Origin: Maricaulis sp965242785 | GTDB lineage: Bacteria > Pseudomonadota > Alphaproteobacteria > Caulobacterales > Maricaulaceae | Length of the DNA stretch: 64,000 nt | Direction: 5' to 3' | NCBI GenBank assembly: GCA_965242785.1 | Contig: CBDETA010000004.1 | Span: 806,001-870,000 of the forward strand | Shown: positions 25,509-33,262 of the stretch, piece after piece | How positions within the stretch are numbered: position 1 is the stretch's first letter | Layout of the letters: the number at the start of each line of letters is the position of its first letter | Made by a program: the position numbers and the translations under genes | The notes under the pieces: generated by a model | Databases searched by the model: none | What the model was told of the DNA's origin: nothing | Seen by the model: only the letters and a program-made list of their open reading frames with translations

Positions 25509-26033
25509 CTAGCCCGGTTCGGGACGGATGATCTCGCCCGCAAGATTGCTCAGCACATCCCGCGCGCCGAAAGCGCTGGGGTCATCCGGCCGGTTGCCCC
25601 GCCCCATGTAAATCTCGGCACTGGCTTCATAGCGGGTCACTTCGCGATAGCTGACATCATCCCAGAACGGGTCGTACGGCCCGCGCCAGCCCCAGCGTGG
25701 ATGGAAGTAGGAATAACGAACCGGGAAGACGGAGCTGCGCGGTGACCAGGCCGTGGCCGTGGTGCGGGTTTCCTCATCGGTCGCCCGGGTAACGACCGTA
25801 AAGTAGTCATAGCCCGACTCCACCGTCAGTTCGGCGGCCCGGTAAAGGAGATAGTTCTCGACCGTCTCTCGGTTGGTGAGGGAATTCCCCCGGAAGGATA
25901 TCCGGTAGCGGTTGGTCTCGATCCGGGTCTGGTCATAGCCGCTCCGTCCACCGTCCGCAGCCTGATAGGGGGTCGGTGTCGCGCAGGCTGCCAGCAGGGC
26001 CAGCGCGGTCATGGAGAATAGAACGCGACGCAT
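25509..26033 (-). CDS. CC0125/CC1285-family lipoprotein
   Basis: A 174-residue lipoprotein (lipobox LAAC, Cys17) with the segments typical of this family: TPYQAADG near the mature start, RIETNRYRISFRGNSLT, a NYLLYRAAELT helix, GYDYFTVV, and a Trp/Pro-rich FHPRWGWRGPYDPFWDD loop. The family was named from Caulobacter and has no known role; the fold resembles DUF4136-type periplasmic proteins. AAGGAG precedes ATG 26033. A weak stem around the stop codon, followed on the minus strand by a T-run near 25473-25480, may terminate it. Confidence 0.8.
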   Translation of the reverse strand: MRRVLFSMTALALLAACATPTPYQAADGGRSGYDQTRIETNRYRISFRGNSLTNRETVENYLLYRAAELTVESGYDYFTVVTRATDEETRTTATAWSPRSSVFPVRYSYFHPRWGWRGPYDPFWDDVSYREVTRYEASAEIYMGRGNRPDDPSAFGARDVLSNLAGEIIRPEPG

Positions 26034-26182
26034 TTCGGGGCTCCTTGCAACTCGTGTTACCCTCGCCTCATGAATTATGACTCGTCTTGGCGCTGGGGGA
26101 AGGGCCGAATTCCGCATTGGGGATAACGATTTCCGGAAAGCTGTCATGGGATGGCTGCCGGCGCGGGGGCAATGGAGCGTTC

Positions 26183-26533
26183 ATGATCGCAGGCGGGCTT
26201 CTGACCGCACTGGTCCTTGCGTCCAGCACGATCCTGCAAACGCAGGCGGCGGCACCGGGGGCCGAGGATCCGGTTTTCCAGGCCTGCATGGCGCAGGATG
26301 GTGACCGGGACGCCTGCCTGTGCGTGTCGCGTGAGGCGGCCTCACGCTTTTCTCCCAATCAGCAGACCATCATCGCCGCCGCCATGCCGGACATGCGACG
26401 GGTTGGAGAGCCGCAGGCGCTGGTCGACCAGCTCGGCCTCAGTTTTGATCAGATTCTCAATCTGCGCCAGCGTGCGCAGCGGGCCGACACGGTGATCCGG
26501 GCCGCCTGCGGTCGAGGACTGGGCGCCGAATAG
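26183..26533 (+). CDS. Hypothetical exported small protein
   Basis: A 116-residue protein with a signal-like N-terminus (MIAGGLLTALVLASSTILQT) and a helical mature part. It has four cysteines (ACMAQ, ACLC and AACG), suggesting a disulfide-stabilised periplasmic protein. No family is recognised. The frame is open upstream to 26087, but GGAGCG lies just before ATG 26183 and that start exposes the signal peptide. It is convergent with usg. Confidence 0.55.
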   Translation: MIAGGLLTALVLASSTILQTQAAAPGAEDPVFQACMAQDGDRDACLCVSREAASRFSPNQQTIIAAAMPDMRRVGEPQALVDQLGLSFDQILNLRQRAQRADTVIRAACGRGLGAE

Positions 26534-26539
26534 AGGCGA

Positions 26540-26818
26540 TCAGTTGAGCCGGACCTCGATGTCCGCAAACCGCCATTCCGTCGGCATGATCAGCCCCTGA
26601 TGGCCGACACGCACGGTGTGGATCACGGCATCGATCTCACGTTTCCAGAAATCGAGAAAGCGCATGAGGCGCGGGTATTTCGGAGCCATGTCCTGGGTTT
26701 GCCAGAGAAAGGTCTGCAGCAGTTTCGGGTGGTCGGGCATGTAGTAGGTCACTTCGGCAGTGGTGAGCCGCATGCCGTGCAGGAACTGCTGTTCAAAATC
26801 GCGATCAATTTCCGCCAT
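26540..26818 (-). CDS. usg: Usg family protein
   Basis: A 92-residue protein with the Usg pattern: FLHGMRLTTAEVTYYMPDHP, then LLQTFLWQTQD, then FLDFWKREIDAVIHTVRVGH. The family was first described in Caulobacter as the gene next to the trp cluster (from memory), and its function is unknown. Here it lies about 32 kb from trpF. GGAGGT is ideally spaced from ATG 26818. A longer frame (to 26878) lacks support. The protein is expected in the cytoplasm. Confidence 0.85.
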   Translation of the reverse strand: MAEIDRDFEQQFLHGMRLTTAEVTYYMPDHPKLLQTFLWQTQDMAPKYPRLMRFLDFWKREIDAVIHTVRVGHQGLIMPTEWRFADIEVRLN

Positions 26819-26918
26819 CTCAACCTCCATCGAACGGAGGGGCCGCAGCGCCAGGCCGAGGCCCCTAAACCCCCGCAATACCCAGACTAGATAGAAGTGG
26901 TGAATGATTGCTGAGCGT

Positions 26919-28217
26919 CTAGTCCAGGTCCAGCTCCAGAATGACGATCGGGTCGGCTCCGCCTTCCGGGCGGTCGGCCGCGTCTGCCGAGAAATAGGGC
27001 CAGGGCGAATTGGCGACCAGCCAGGCCCGGCCGTCGGCCGGATCTATGAGGGTCGGTTCCGCCCTCTCCCCGCCCATCATCGGGTGTCCGCGCAGCAAGA
27101 CCTCGGTGGCGCTCACGGCGTGCCCCGTCGCGTCCAGATCGATCGCCATCACCTGATGCGGGCGGGTGCCATTGCGCACAGCCAGAAGCCGGCCGTCACG
27201 GGTCTGGCGCAGACCGTCAATGCCGATCAGGCTCTCTTCGCCCGCGCGGACCAGGCTGACCGAGCCATCGCCCAGATCAATGCGCCAGAGGCCCGTTGCA
27301 TAGTCGGCAACGATCAGCGCGCCGCGAGCGAGGGCAACGCCCTGCAGGCTGACGAAACGGGAGTCCTCGGCGAGGACCTCGAGATTTCCGTTGAGACTGT
27401 TGAGCACATAGACCCGCGGCGCCTGGCTGTCGGATGCGTACACCACGCCGTCGCGCACGGTGAAGTCGGCGATCTGCACCGCCCCATCGATCTCGTAGCG
27501 GCGATAAAGGTCGCCGGAGACCAGATCGAAGGCGAACAGCGCGGTGCCGCCTTCCTCTCCCTCCTCAAGCGGTGTCTGTTCGATCGCGGCCGACCCGGCC
27601 CAGACCAGGCGTGAGCGATCATCCACGGCCAGGCCGAACACGGACCAAAGCCCATCCTCACGGTCCGCGAAGACCTGCGGTTGATTGCGCGCAAAGGGTT
27701 CCAGCAGCAGAATTTCCCGACCGGTCACCGAAGACAGGAAGAGCCGGTCGGTCTCGATGTCGATCGCAACGCCCTCGATCAGGGCATCCAGCCCGGAAAT
27801 GCGAGCGGCCACTTCGGCCCGGCCCATTGGCGCACTGTTGGCCGCCAGGCGTTCCGATACGGCGGTGAAGCGGTCGGCATCTGCCCTTTGCAACAATTCA
27901 GTCGCGGGAGCCGGGTCAAAGGCAATGCCACCAGCGGCCATGCGCTCCAGCGCGTGGAAGGCGTCGTCCGCGCGACCGGCCCGCACGGACGTGATCAGCA
28001 GGCCGCGCAGGACCGCCGGATGGGCTGGTTTGAGATCCAGCGCGGCTTCCAGCAGGCGTCGTGCGGCTTCGTAGTCCTCGGCCTCGACGGCCTGGTTGGC
28101 GAGACCAAACAGGTCCATGGCGATGCTTTGTGGCGTCGGGGCAGGAGCCTCGTCCTGCCAGCTCAGTGCGGGTGTCGTCAGTGCCAGGCCCAGCACGGCG
28201 GTCAGTAGTGTTTTCAT
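26919..28217 (-). CDS. Exported TPR plus beta-propeller protein
   Basis: A 432-residue protein with a signal peptide (cut near residue 19), a TPR-like helical region (about 30-125: LFGLANQAVEAEDYEAARRLLEAAL) and a C-terminal NHL/SMP-30-like propeller (about 145-430). The propeller has repeated blades such as LFLSSVTGREILLL and LIVADYATGLWRIDLGDGSV. No catalytic residues can be assigned, so a binding or scaffold role in the periplasm is likely. GGGGGAGAGGG precedes ATG 28217. It is transcribed after dapF with a 137-base gap. Confidence 0.65.
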   Translation of the reverse strand: MKTLLTAVLGLALTTPALSWQDEAPAPTPQSIAMDLFGLANQAVEAEDYEAARRLLEAALDLKPAHPAVLRGLLITSVRAGRADDAFHALERMAAGGIAFDPAPATELLQRADADRFTAVSERLAANSAPMGRAEVAARISGLDALIEGVAIDIETDRLFLSSVTGREILLLEPFARNQPQVFADREDGLWSVFGLAVDDRSRLVWAGSAAIEQTPLEEGEEGGTALFAFDLVSGDLYRRYEIDGAVQIADFTVRDGVVYASDSQAPRVYVLNSLNGNLEVLAEDSRFVSLQGVALARGALIVADYATGLWRIDLGDGSVSLVRAGEESLIGIDGLRQTRDGRLLAVRNGTRPHQVMAIDLDATGHAVSATEVLLRGHPMMGGERAEPTLIDPADGRAWLVANSPWPYFSADAADRPEGGADPIVILELDLD

Positions 28218-28354
28218 GTTTGCCCTCTCCCCCCGAAGTTTTGCCGATTGTAGAAAAGTCTCGCCCGGCAAAAAGGCCGTTTTGCCGCAAAATTTCGCGA
28301 TGAATGTGAATTTGCGGAAAGTTCGGCAGCAGGCGAGCCCGCACAGCGGCGGAT

Positions 28355-29173
28355 CTAGAGGTCCAGCTCGATGACGCCTTCGTCCTCGACGGGGCCGGTC
28401 AGGATGACGTGCCCATTGGCTTTCAGCCACTCCACATGCAGCTCTCCGCCATCGGCCATGATCGAGGCATGGCGCTCGGCCAGCCCGCGACGGTGTGCGG
28501 CGACCAGAGCGGCGCAGGCCCCGGTTCCGCAGGCCGCCGTCAGACCGGCGCCGCGCTCCCAGACCCGCAGGCGGATGTGGGTTCGGTCATAGATCTGGGC
28601 GAAACCGGCATTGACGCGTTCGGGAAAGAGCGGGTCCAGCTCGACTTCCGGACCGATCCTGTCGAGCGGCAGCGTCTCGACTTCGCGCACGAAGAAGACG
28701 GCATGGGGATTGCCCATATTGACCGCGCCCGGGCGCTCTACCCGCACGCCGGCAGCCTCGGTGGCGAAGTCCAGCGCGATCGTGTCCATCGCCCGAGCCA
28801 GGGGAATGTCAGCCCAGTCCAGGCGGGGCGCCCCCATGTCGACGCTGACGGAGAAGGCATCGGCGCGATTGGCATGCAGCACGCCGGCGGCCGTCTCGAG
28901 GCTGACCGTGTCGCTTCCGGCCTCTTCCATGAGGGCCCAGGCTGCCGCACGCGTGCCATTCCCGCAGGCGCCAACTTCATCGCCGTCCGAATTCCAGATG
29001 CGCATGAAGGCCGAGGTGTCGTCGCTGTCGGTCAGGACCAACAATTGATCAAAGAAGTATTGGCGCGCCAGAGCCCGTACGGCGTCGCGTCCGATCTGGA
29101 ATACGCCAGCCCGTCCGCGCACATCCGCGAGGATGAACTTGTTTCCGGCGCCATTCATCAAATGAGCTTGCAT
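28355..29173 (-). CDS. dapF: Diaminopimelate epimerase
   Basis: DapF converts LL- to meso-diaminopimelate for lysine and peptidoglycan. The 272-residue product has the two catalytic cysteines in ACGNGTR (Cys70) and AACGTGAC (Cys215), the MGNPHAVFF strand, and the N-terminal NGAGNKFILAD variant of the usual GLGNDFV loop. The divergent prolyl oligopeptidase gene begins 85 bases away. The start at ATG 29173 fits the family N-terminus; further upstream codons are not family-like. Confidence 0.95.
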   Translation of the reverse strand: MQAHLMNGAGNKFILADVRGRAGVFQIGRDAVRALARQYFFDQLLVLTDSDDTSAFMRIWNSDGDEVGACGNGTRAAAWALMEEAGSDTVSLETAAGVLHANRADAFSVSVDMGAPRLDWADIPLARAMDTIALDFATEAAGVRVERPGAVNMGNPHAVFFVREVETLPLDRIGPEVELDPLFPERVNAGFAQIYDRTHIRLRVWERGAGLTAACGTGACAALVAAHRRGLAERHASIMADGGELHVEWLKANGHVILTGPVEDEGVIELDL

Positions 29174-29257
29174 ACTGCCCCGATAACGCTGACACGCCTT
29201 TACGTCCAGCACCTTCACAGGCTTAACTGCGCCAACCAAATCATGGGGTAAGAGACT

Positions 29258-31462
29258 ATGTTCCTAAGACCAAGCGTATTGGCCCTGGGGGTGAGCGTGC
29301 TTGCGCTGACCGCCTGTGGCCAACCGGCCAGCCAGGAAGGCGAGACCGTGACCACCGACACGCCCGACAGTGCCACCACACGCCAGATCGTCCAGATCGA
29401 CCCGCAGAATGATCCGCGGGTCTGGCTGGAAGAGGTCGAGGGCGAGGAAGCCCTGGCTTGGGTGGAGGGCCAGAATGAGCGCACGTTCGAGCGCCTGCAG
29501 GGCGATCCGCGCTATCAGGACCTCTATGACCAGGCACTGGAAATCTACCAGAGCGAAGACCGGATCCCCTACGGCAGCTATTATGGCGGCTATGTCTGGA
29601 ATTTCTGGCAGGATGCGGTGAACACCCACGGCCTGTGGCGTCGCACAACGATGGAGAGCTATCTCTCCGACGCGCCGGAATGGGATGTCATCCTTGACCT
29701 GGACGCCCTGTCTGAAGCGGAAGGCATGAACTGGGTCTGGCGTGGCGCCAACTGCCTGGGCCCGGACTATGACCGCTGTATCCTGACCCTGTCCGATGGC
29801 GGTGCCGATGCCGCCGTGCGCCGCGAATTCGATCTGTCGGATCGCGCCTTTGTCGAGGGTGGCTTTGTCACGCCGGAGGCCAAGGGCGGTGTGAGCTGGG
29901 TTGATGCCGATACCGTGATGGTGGGCCTGGCGACCAGCGAAGCCGACACGACGACCTCGGGCTACCCGTCGGTCGCCTATCGCTGGAGCCGCGGCACGGA
30001 CCTGTCCGAAGCTGTGGAAGTGGTTCGCGGAGATCGCGAGGATGTCGGTCTGTTCGCCTTCCGCGTCGAGGACAGTGACGGCACCGTCTACATGATGGCG
30101 TCGGAAGCCGACACTTTCTACGACACGACCTGGTGGTATCTGCCGTCGGACGGTGAAGCCGTCCAGCTGCCGCTGCCGTCGAAATCCTCCATCCAGGACA
30201 TGTATCAGGGCGAGCTGGTCTTCACGGTCGAGGAAGCCTGGACCCCGGTCGAGGGCGGCGAGACCTTCCCGCAAGGCGCGCTGCTCTCCTTCACCATGGC
30301 CGATTTCGTCGCCACCGGTGAACTGCCCGAGGTGAAGACGGTCTATGTCCCGGGGCCGCGCCAGTCGCTGGGCAATATCGGTGCGACGCGCTCTGCCCTT
30401 CTGGTGGCCATTGACGAAAATGTCGTCGGCGGTCTGGAGGCCTTCCACTACGCCGATGGCAACTGGACGTCCGACACGGTGCCGGTTCCGGCCAACATGA
30501 CGATCCAGCTCTCCGGTACCAACCGGGAAGAGGATATCGCCTTCATGAATGCCGAGGGCTTCCTGACGCCGGATTCGCTCTACACGGTGGATGCGGCGGC
30601 CCTGGAAGTCGAGCAGATCAAGTCGATCCCGGACCGCTTCAATACGGACGGTCTGATTGTCGAACAGCTGGAAGCCCGTTCTGACGACGGCACGATGATC
30701 CCCTATTTCGTCGTGCGTCGGCAAGACACGGTCATGGACGGCACAACGCCGACCCTGCTTTACGCCTATGGTGGTTTCCAGGTCTCCATCCGGCCGAGCT
30801 ATTCCGGCTCGCGCGGCCGGCTCTGGCTGGAAAATGGCGGCGCCTATGTGGTCGCCAATATCCGCGGCGGTGGCGAGTTTGGCCCGGCCTGGCACCAGGC
30901 CGGTCTGAAGATGAACCGTCAGCGCATCTATGACGACCTGATCTCGGTGGCCGAGGACATGCATTCGCGTGGCCTCACCAGCCCGCGCCACACCGGCGTT
31001 TATGGCGGGTCGAATGGTGGTCTCCTGACCGGCGTGATGTACACCCAGCGTCCGGACCTGTGGAATGCGGTGGTTTCTGCTGTGCCCCTGCTGGACATGC
31101 TGCGTTTCCACACGCTCCTGGCCGGTGCATCCTGGATGGGTGAGTATGGCAATCCGGAAGACCCGGACGAGGGCGGTTTCCTGCGCTCGATCTCGCCCTA
31201 TCACAATGTCGATGCGAACGGGGATTATCCGGAGATCTATCTCTACACCTCGACCCGCGACGACCGTGTCCATCCGGGTCATGCCCGCAAGATGGCGCAC
31301 CTGCTGGAAGAGACCGGACACGACTATCTCTATTACGAGAATACGGCCGGTGGTCACTCGGCGGCGGCCAACCTGGCCGAGACCGCGCGCCGCGATGCGC
31401 TGCTCTACACCTTCCTGATGCAAAAGCTGATGGATGATGTGGACCCGCTCGACGCGGAATAG
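29258..31462 (+). CDS. Prolyl oligopeptidase (S9A) lipoprotein
   Basis: A 734-residue serine peptidase with a lipoprotein signal (lipobox LTAC, Cys20). It has an N-terminal cap (NDPRVWLEEVEGEEALAWV), a beta-propeller and a C-terminal alpha/beta-hydrolase domain. The nucleophile is Ser585 in YGGSNGG, the Asp lies in the TRDDRVHPGH loop, and the His is in AGGHS. These enzymes cut after proline in short peptides; here it is anchored in the envelope and probably works on periplasmic peptides. A strong terminator follows, so it is a single-gene unit. Confidence 0.95.
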   Translation: MFLRPSVLALGVSVLALTACGQPASQEGETVTTDTPDSATTRQIVQIDPQNDPRVWLEEVEGEEALAWVEGQNERTFERLQGDPRYQDLYDQALEIYQSEDRIPYGSYYGGYVWNFWQDAVNTHGLWRRTTMESYLSDAPEWDVILDLDALSEAEGMNWVWRGANCLGPDYDRCILTLSDGGADAAVRREFDLSDRAFVEGGFVTPEAKGGVSWVDADTVMVGLATSEADTTTSGYPSVAYRWSRGTDLSEAVEVVRGDREDVGLFAFRVEDSDGTVYMMASEADTFYDTTWWYLPSDGEAVQLPLPSKSSIQDMYQGELVFTVEEAWTPVEGGETFPQGALLSFTMADFVATGELPEVKTVYVPGPRQSLGNIGATRSALLVAIDENVVGGLEAFHYADGNWTSDTVPVPANMTIQLSGTNREEDIAFMNAEGFLTPDSLYTVDAAALEVEQIKSIPDRFNTDGLIVEQLEARSDDGTMIPYFVVRRQDTVMDGTTPTLLYAYGGFQVSIRPSYSGSRGRLWLENGGAYVVANIRGGGEFGPAWHQAGLKMNRQRIYDDLISVAEDMHSRGLTSPRHTGVYGGSNGGLLTGVMYTQRPDLWNAVVSAVPLLDMLRFHTLLAGASWMGEYGNPEDPDEGGFLRSISPYHNVDANGDYPEIYLYTSTRDDRVHPGHARKMAHLLEETGHDYLYYENTAGGHSAAANLAETARRDALLYTFLMQKLMDDVDPLDAE

Positions 31463-31478
31463 TCGAACACCCGATCAG

Positions 31479-31515
31479 AAAAGCCCCCGGAGCGAACGCG
31501 CCGGGGGCTTTTTTG
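31479..31515. terminator. Intrinsic terminator after the prolyl oligopeptidase gene
   Basis: GCCCCCGG pairs with CCGGGGGC across a 10-base loop, followed by TTTTTT on the plus strand. A run of A on the left lets it serve the minus strand as well. Confidence 0.9.
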
Positions 31516-31532
31516 TGCGTTGTTGTCGACGT

Positions 31533-32033
31533 CTAGTCGAATGCGGCTTCGACAGGCCAGTCCTCGGTTTGCGTCCGCCACAGGATCGACGCCACCTTCC
31601 ACTCGCCCTCAACCTTGAACAGGGTGATGTAATTGACCCCGATCAGGAAGACCTCGCCGGTGACCCCGTTGACGCCTTCATAGGCCGAGCGCGCATAGGC
31701 GATCTCGCCCCATTGATCGATCTCGGTCCGCGTGGCGCGTTCGGTGAAGCCGTTCTCCACCAGCCACGGACCCGAGCGCTCGATATAGTCGTCCAGCGTG
31801 ATCACGCGGCCGCGGCCATGGCCGTCCGGGCCGGCACCGACCGAGCCCATCGCTGCGCCCTCCATGAAGAGGTCACGCATGGCGTCGAAATCGCGTGGCT
31901 CCCCGACCGGACCGGAAATGACGGCGTAAAGGGCGTCGATCGTGGCTTCGATCGCGGTGGTCTCGTCCTGTGCGGTGGCCGGCGCGACGGTCACGGCCAT
32001 GGTCGCCAGCGCGGCAAGAAGCGTGTGTTTCAT
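31533..32033 (-). CDS. Exported SnoaL/NTF2-like protein
   Basis: A 166-residue protein with a signal peptide (cut after ATA near residue 21) and a single NTF2-like domain: the helix TTAIEATIDALYAVISG, then DFDAMRDLFMEGA, and the closing strands YITLFKVEGEWKVASILWRTQ. NTF2-like proteins are pockets used as enzymes or binding modules, and no catalytic pair stands out here. TTG 32045 is an alternative start, but ATG 32033 begins the signal peptide. It is convergent with the oligopeptidase gene. Confidence 0.78.
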   Translation of the reverse strand: MKHTLLAALATMAVTVAPATAQDETTAIEATIDALYAVISGPVGEPRDFDAMRDLFMEGAAMGSVGAGPDGHGRGRVITLDDYIERSGPWLVENGFTERATRTEIDQWGEIAYARSAYEGVNGVTGEVFLIGVNYITLFKVEGEWKVASILWRTQTEDWPVEAAFD

Positions 32034-32090
32034 GACTGTCCCCAACTGAAGTGAACGTCCAGCGTCATCAAGTCGGCCCCCAAGGGCAAG

Positions 32091-32651
32091 TTACTGATCG
32101 GACAGCCGGTCGCAGCGGAAGGCCTGGCGTTCGGCTTCGGCGACGGCCAGATCGGTATTGGCATCAATCACGCGCCGGTAGAGGGCAAGCCCGGGAGATG
32201 GTGCCAGAAGCAGTCGGTCCTGCCTGGCCTCATGGGCAGGCAAGGTGGACGGGGTGGCTTCGCCGGATTGATCGTCCTGCAGCAGGATGCGGGTGGCGCT
32301 GGCGCCCTCTGCATCGCGATCGCTCACGACCGCGAAATTATTGGTGTTCGCATCATAGAAGCTGACCGAGGCGTAATTGCCATCGGCCGGCCAGGGCACG
32401 GTCAGCAGGCGCGGACCGTCGCTGAGATCATAGGCGCAGACCGAATAGAGAATGTCCGGGCTGGCCCGCACGATGGTCTGGTTGTCCTGCGTCAGGCGCG
32501 GGGCATGACGCACTTCGCCTGCGCCGCCGCCCGTGGCGGCGATCCGGTCCATCGCCTTGCCCATGATGAAGCCGGGAATGGCATTGAGTGTCACCCAGCC
32601 GGACACGGCGAAGGTCAACAGGAATACCGCAAGCGGGAGCAGCCAGCGCAT
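32091..32651 (-). CDS. DUF1254-type membrane-anchored protein
   Basis: A 186-residue protein with one N-terminal membrane helix (MRWLLPLAVFLLTFAVSGWV) and a beta-rich periplasmic part. ASPDILYSVCAYDLSDGP and VPWPADGNYASVSFYDANTNN are typical of the short DUF1254 proteins of alphaproteobacteria. Its start overlaps the stop of the DUF1214-type gene (TGATG). The two form a pair whose long relatives carry both domains on one chain, so a physical partnership is likely. Function unknown. Confidence 0.78.
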   Translation of the reverse strand: MRWLLPLAVFLLTFAVSGWVTLNAIPGFIMGKAMDRIAATGGGAGEVRHAPRLTQDNQTIVRASPDILYSVCAYDLSDGPRLLTVPWPADGNYASVSFYDANTNNFAVVSDRDAEGASATRILLQDDQSGEATPSTLPAHEARQDRLLLAPSPGLALYRRVIDANTDLAVAEAERQAFRCDRLSDQ

Positions 32652-33223
32652 CAGGCATCCTCCCCGCAGTCCAGGCGCTGGATCCGGGGCAGGGCCAGGC
32701 TTTCCGGCGCATCGCGTACCACATCCTCGGGATGGTAGAGCCGCAGGGTGATCGAGAAGCGGCCGGCCTGGCGCGTGCTGAGCCAGGGCGTGGCGGGCAC
32801 GGGCTGAGGGCCAGCGATGAAGCGCCACTCGCCCGGGCCCAGATCGGTCTCGCTGAGGGCGTGAGCTGCGTCGCCATTGCGCGCCAGGAAATCATCTTCG
32901 GCATAGAGGGTCAGGCTCCACCAGCGGGTCGGCAGGCCCTGGCCGGACACGGCATAGCTGCAGGACTCTTCCAGCGGCCGGCCCTGTTCGTCTTCCCAGG
33001 CGGTGAAGTAGACGGTCTCGGTGCGGTTGAGCGCCAGCAGGCCGCGGCGGGCGATGATGGCGCGCAATACCGGTCCGGCATCGCTGGCGCCGATCAGCGC
33101 ATTGGTGCGCCAGGGACCGTTCTGGATGCCGCCGATCTCCATCGGTCCGAATACCAGAAAGATGGCGGCCAGGGCCCCGACCGTCACACCGGCAAGTCCG
33201 GCCAGAAGCATGCGAAGGATCAT
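32651..33223 (-). CDS. DUF1214-type membrane-anchored protein
   Basis: A 190-residue protein with one N-terminal membrane helix (MILRMLLAGLAGVTVGALAA) and a DUF1214-like domain. NALIGASDAGPVLRAIIARRGLLALNRTETVYFTA, ARWWSLTLY-like strands and LGPGEWRFI fit that domain. It is the upstream member of the DUF1214/DUF1254 pair. ATG 33223 was chosen over a longer frame because it starts directly at the membrane helix. Two cysteines (ESCSYA and LDCGEDA) could form a disulfide. Confidence 0.78.
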   Translation of the reverse strand: MILRMLLAGLAGVTVGALAAIFLVFGPMEIGGIQNGPWRTNALIGASDAGPVLRAIIARRGLLALNRTETVYFTAWEDEQGRPLEESCSYAVSGQGLPTRWWSLTLYAEDDFLARNGDAAHALSETDLGPGEWRFIAGPQPVPATPWLSTRQAGRFSITLRLYHPEDVVRDAPESLALPRIQRLDCGEDA

Positions 33224-33262
33224 GGGCGCGAGCCTATCTGCGCCCGGCGACAAGGAAAAGCG

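Noticed and set aside
29264..31423. A 719-codon open frame on the minus strand.
   Set aside because: It lies wholly opposite the prolyl oligopeptidase gene, which has catalytic motifs, a lipobox and a terminator. Long antisense frames are expected in G+C-rich genes.
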